From positions 1-48,241 of the IMG/VR virus record IMGVR_UViG_3300013101_000016: DNA of 48,241 bases; one strand, given 5' to 3'. The notes under the pieces were generated by a model, which made no database searches, was not told the DNA's origin, and saw only the letters and a list, made by a program, of their open reading frames with translations. Numbering within the stretch: the stretch's first letter is position 1; each line of letters opens with the position of its first letter. A program made the position numbers and the translations under genes. The stretch comes from a virus. Shown one piece after another: positions 47,931 to 48,241 of this stretch.

Positions 47931-47983
47931 TACCATTTGACCCCTTCGCGGCCTTAGAGGGCCTTGTACGCCCCCAAGTACAG

Positions 47984-48047
47984 TATAGAAGCTATTAGTA
48001 CTATTAAGTACTCTCCTAGGTACTTAATAGTAGTAATAGGTTCTATA
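47984..48047. repeat. 28-bp imperfect inverted repeat with 8-base loop
   Basis: Arms 47984-48011 and 48020-48047 pair at 26 of 28 positions around the loop TCTCCTAG. The stem is AT-rich and carries several AGTACT/TAGTA units. It could form a cruciform or a strong RNA hairpin. Confidence 0.75.
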
Positions 48048-48092
48048 CGCTACAAGTAGGTATGATGTAAGATGTAATACTGTTTCATCGCA

Positions 48093-48191
48093 AATAGTAC
48101 TTATAGTACTATTCCTATTAAAGAGCTCTATATATAGTATAGTACTAAACGCGCGCCCGCGCGTAGCAAGTTCCGTGCCAACTCGTGGCAC
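48093..48191. repeat. Cluster of three perfect dyads
   Basis: AATAGTACT-TAT-AGTACTATT (48093-48113), ACGCGCG-CC-CGCGCGT (48149-48164) and GTGCCA-ACTCG-TGGCAC (48175-48191). They lie just upstream of the rightward promoter at 48206 and may be operator sites or small hairpins. Confidence 0.6.
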
Positions 48192-48205
48192 CTGGGAAGG
48201 TAGTG

Positions 48206-48234
48206 TTGACTCAGATCCCACCATGTGGTAGTAT
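48206..48234 (+). promoter_or_regulatory. Promoter for the rightward genes, reading across the map ends
   Basis: TTGACT (48206-48211), 17-base spacer ending TGG, TAGTAT (48229-48234). Together with TAGTG upstream it closely resembles the promoter at 2075-2104. If the ends are joined through the shared GGTCCCA, the transcript starts about seven bases after the -10 box and gives a short leader with AAAGGAGG before the ATG at 27. Confidence 0.7.
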
Positions 48235-48241
48235 GGTCCCA

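Larger units (their letters stand above)
47030..48205. other. Noncoding region, candidate replication origin and control region
   Basis: No reading frame here has a convincing ribosome site and natural composition. The region holds three GTGACGCTNTACG repeats, a 14-base direct repeat with a palindrome, TGCAAGGTGC twice (47459-47468, 47491-47500), TATCAATAGCTT twice (47389-47400, 47712-47723), a G-poor strand (about 47830-47945), a G-quadruplex motif, a 28-bp hairpin and short GC palindromes. It separates the leftward and rightward gene sets. Confidence 0.6.

Noticed and set aside
47030-48205. CRISPR array in the repeat-rich noncoding region
   Set aside because: The repeats are short, few and unevenly spaced, with no regular repeat-spacer pattern and no cas genes.

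Overview
This window looks like a complete, or nearly complete, genome of a tailed double-stranded DNA phage (Caudoviricetes) with a podovirus-type plan. It has terminase, portal, scaffold and major capsid genes, a head-tail adaptor, a very large nozzle-like tail protein and several internal (ejection) proteins. No tape measure, sheath or tail-tube protein was recognised. A two-gene spanin set (inner-membrane coiled coil plus outer-membrane lipoprotein) points to a Gram-negative host. The phage encodes no RNA or DNA polymerase that I can recognise, and its promoters look like host sigma-70 promoters with extended -10 boxes, so it probably relies on host transcription and on the host replisome loaded through its own DnaB-type helicase. 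The first and last 7 bases are identical (GGTCCCA), and a promoter at the right end reads straight into the first gene, so the molecule is best read as circular or circularly permuted.

Layout. Bases 27-2072: eight small rightward genes of unknown function, two with zinc-binding signatures. Bases 2075-10369: DNA packaging and head genes (promoter, small and large terminase, portal, scaffold, putative decoration protein, major capsid protein). Bases 10390-18167: hairpins, a beta-helix virion protein, accessory structural genes, a repetitive tail fibre and the adaptor. Bases 18160-30230: a 1808-residue tail protein and five virion/ejection proteins, three of them very rich in Gly, Gln and Pro. 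Bases 30269-32750: lysis genes (M15 peptidase endolysin, holin candidate, i-spanin, o-spanin) with a metallophosphoesterase among them.

Bases 46989 down to 32656 are transcribed leftward. They hold a possible control region, an amidoligase plus class II glutamine amidotransferase cassette, a RecE-like exonuclease with a possible annealing partner, the DnaB-like helicase, a DUF3310 protein, a PD-(D/E)XK nuclease, a tyrosine recombinase, two exported proteins (one glycosidase-like) and several small zinc-ribbon proteins. Genes are packed tightly, usually with overlaps of 1-17 bases, which suggests translational coupling.

Bases 47030-48205 form a roughly 1.2 kb stretch without convincing genes. 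It lies between the divergent leftward and rightward units and is packed with direct repeats, palindromes, a 28-bp hairpin, a G-quadruplex motif and a strongly G-depleted strand. It is the best candidate for a replication origin and control region.

The most notable system is the 42.3-45.6 kb cassette. A zinc-ribbon-fused amidoligase lies beside a class II glutamine amidotransferase and an unknown zinc-ribbon protein, behind a clear promoter whose -10 box overlaps a perfect palindrome. Known relatives of these enzymes form amide bonds on carboxylates, so this phage may make a small peptide-like metabolite or modify a protein or the cell envelope. A second notable feature is a possible lambda-like control region in which identical 21-base sites flank one gene in inverted orientation.
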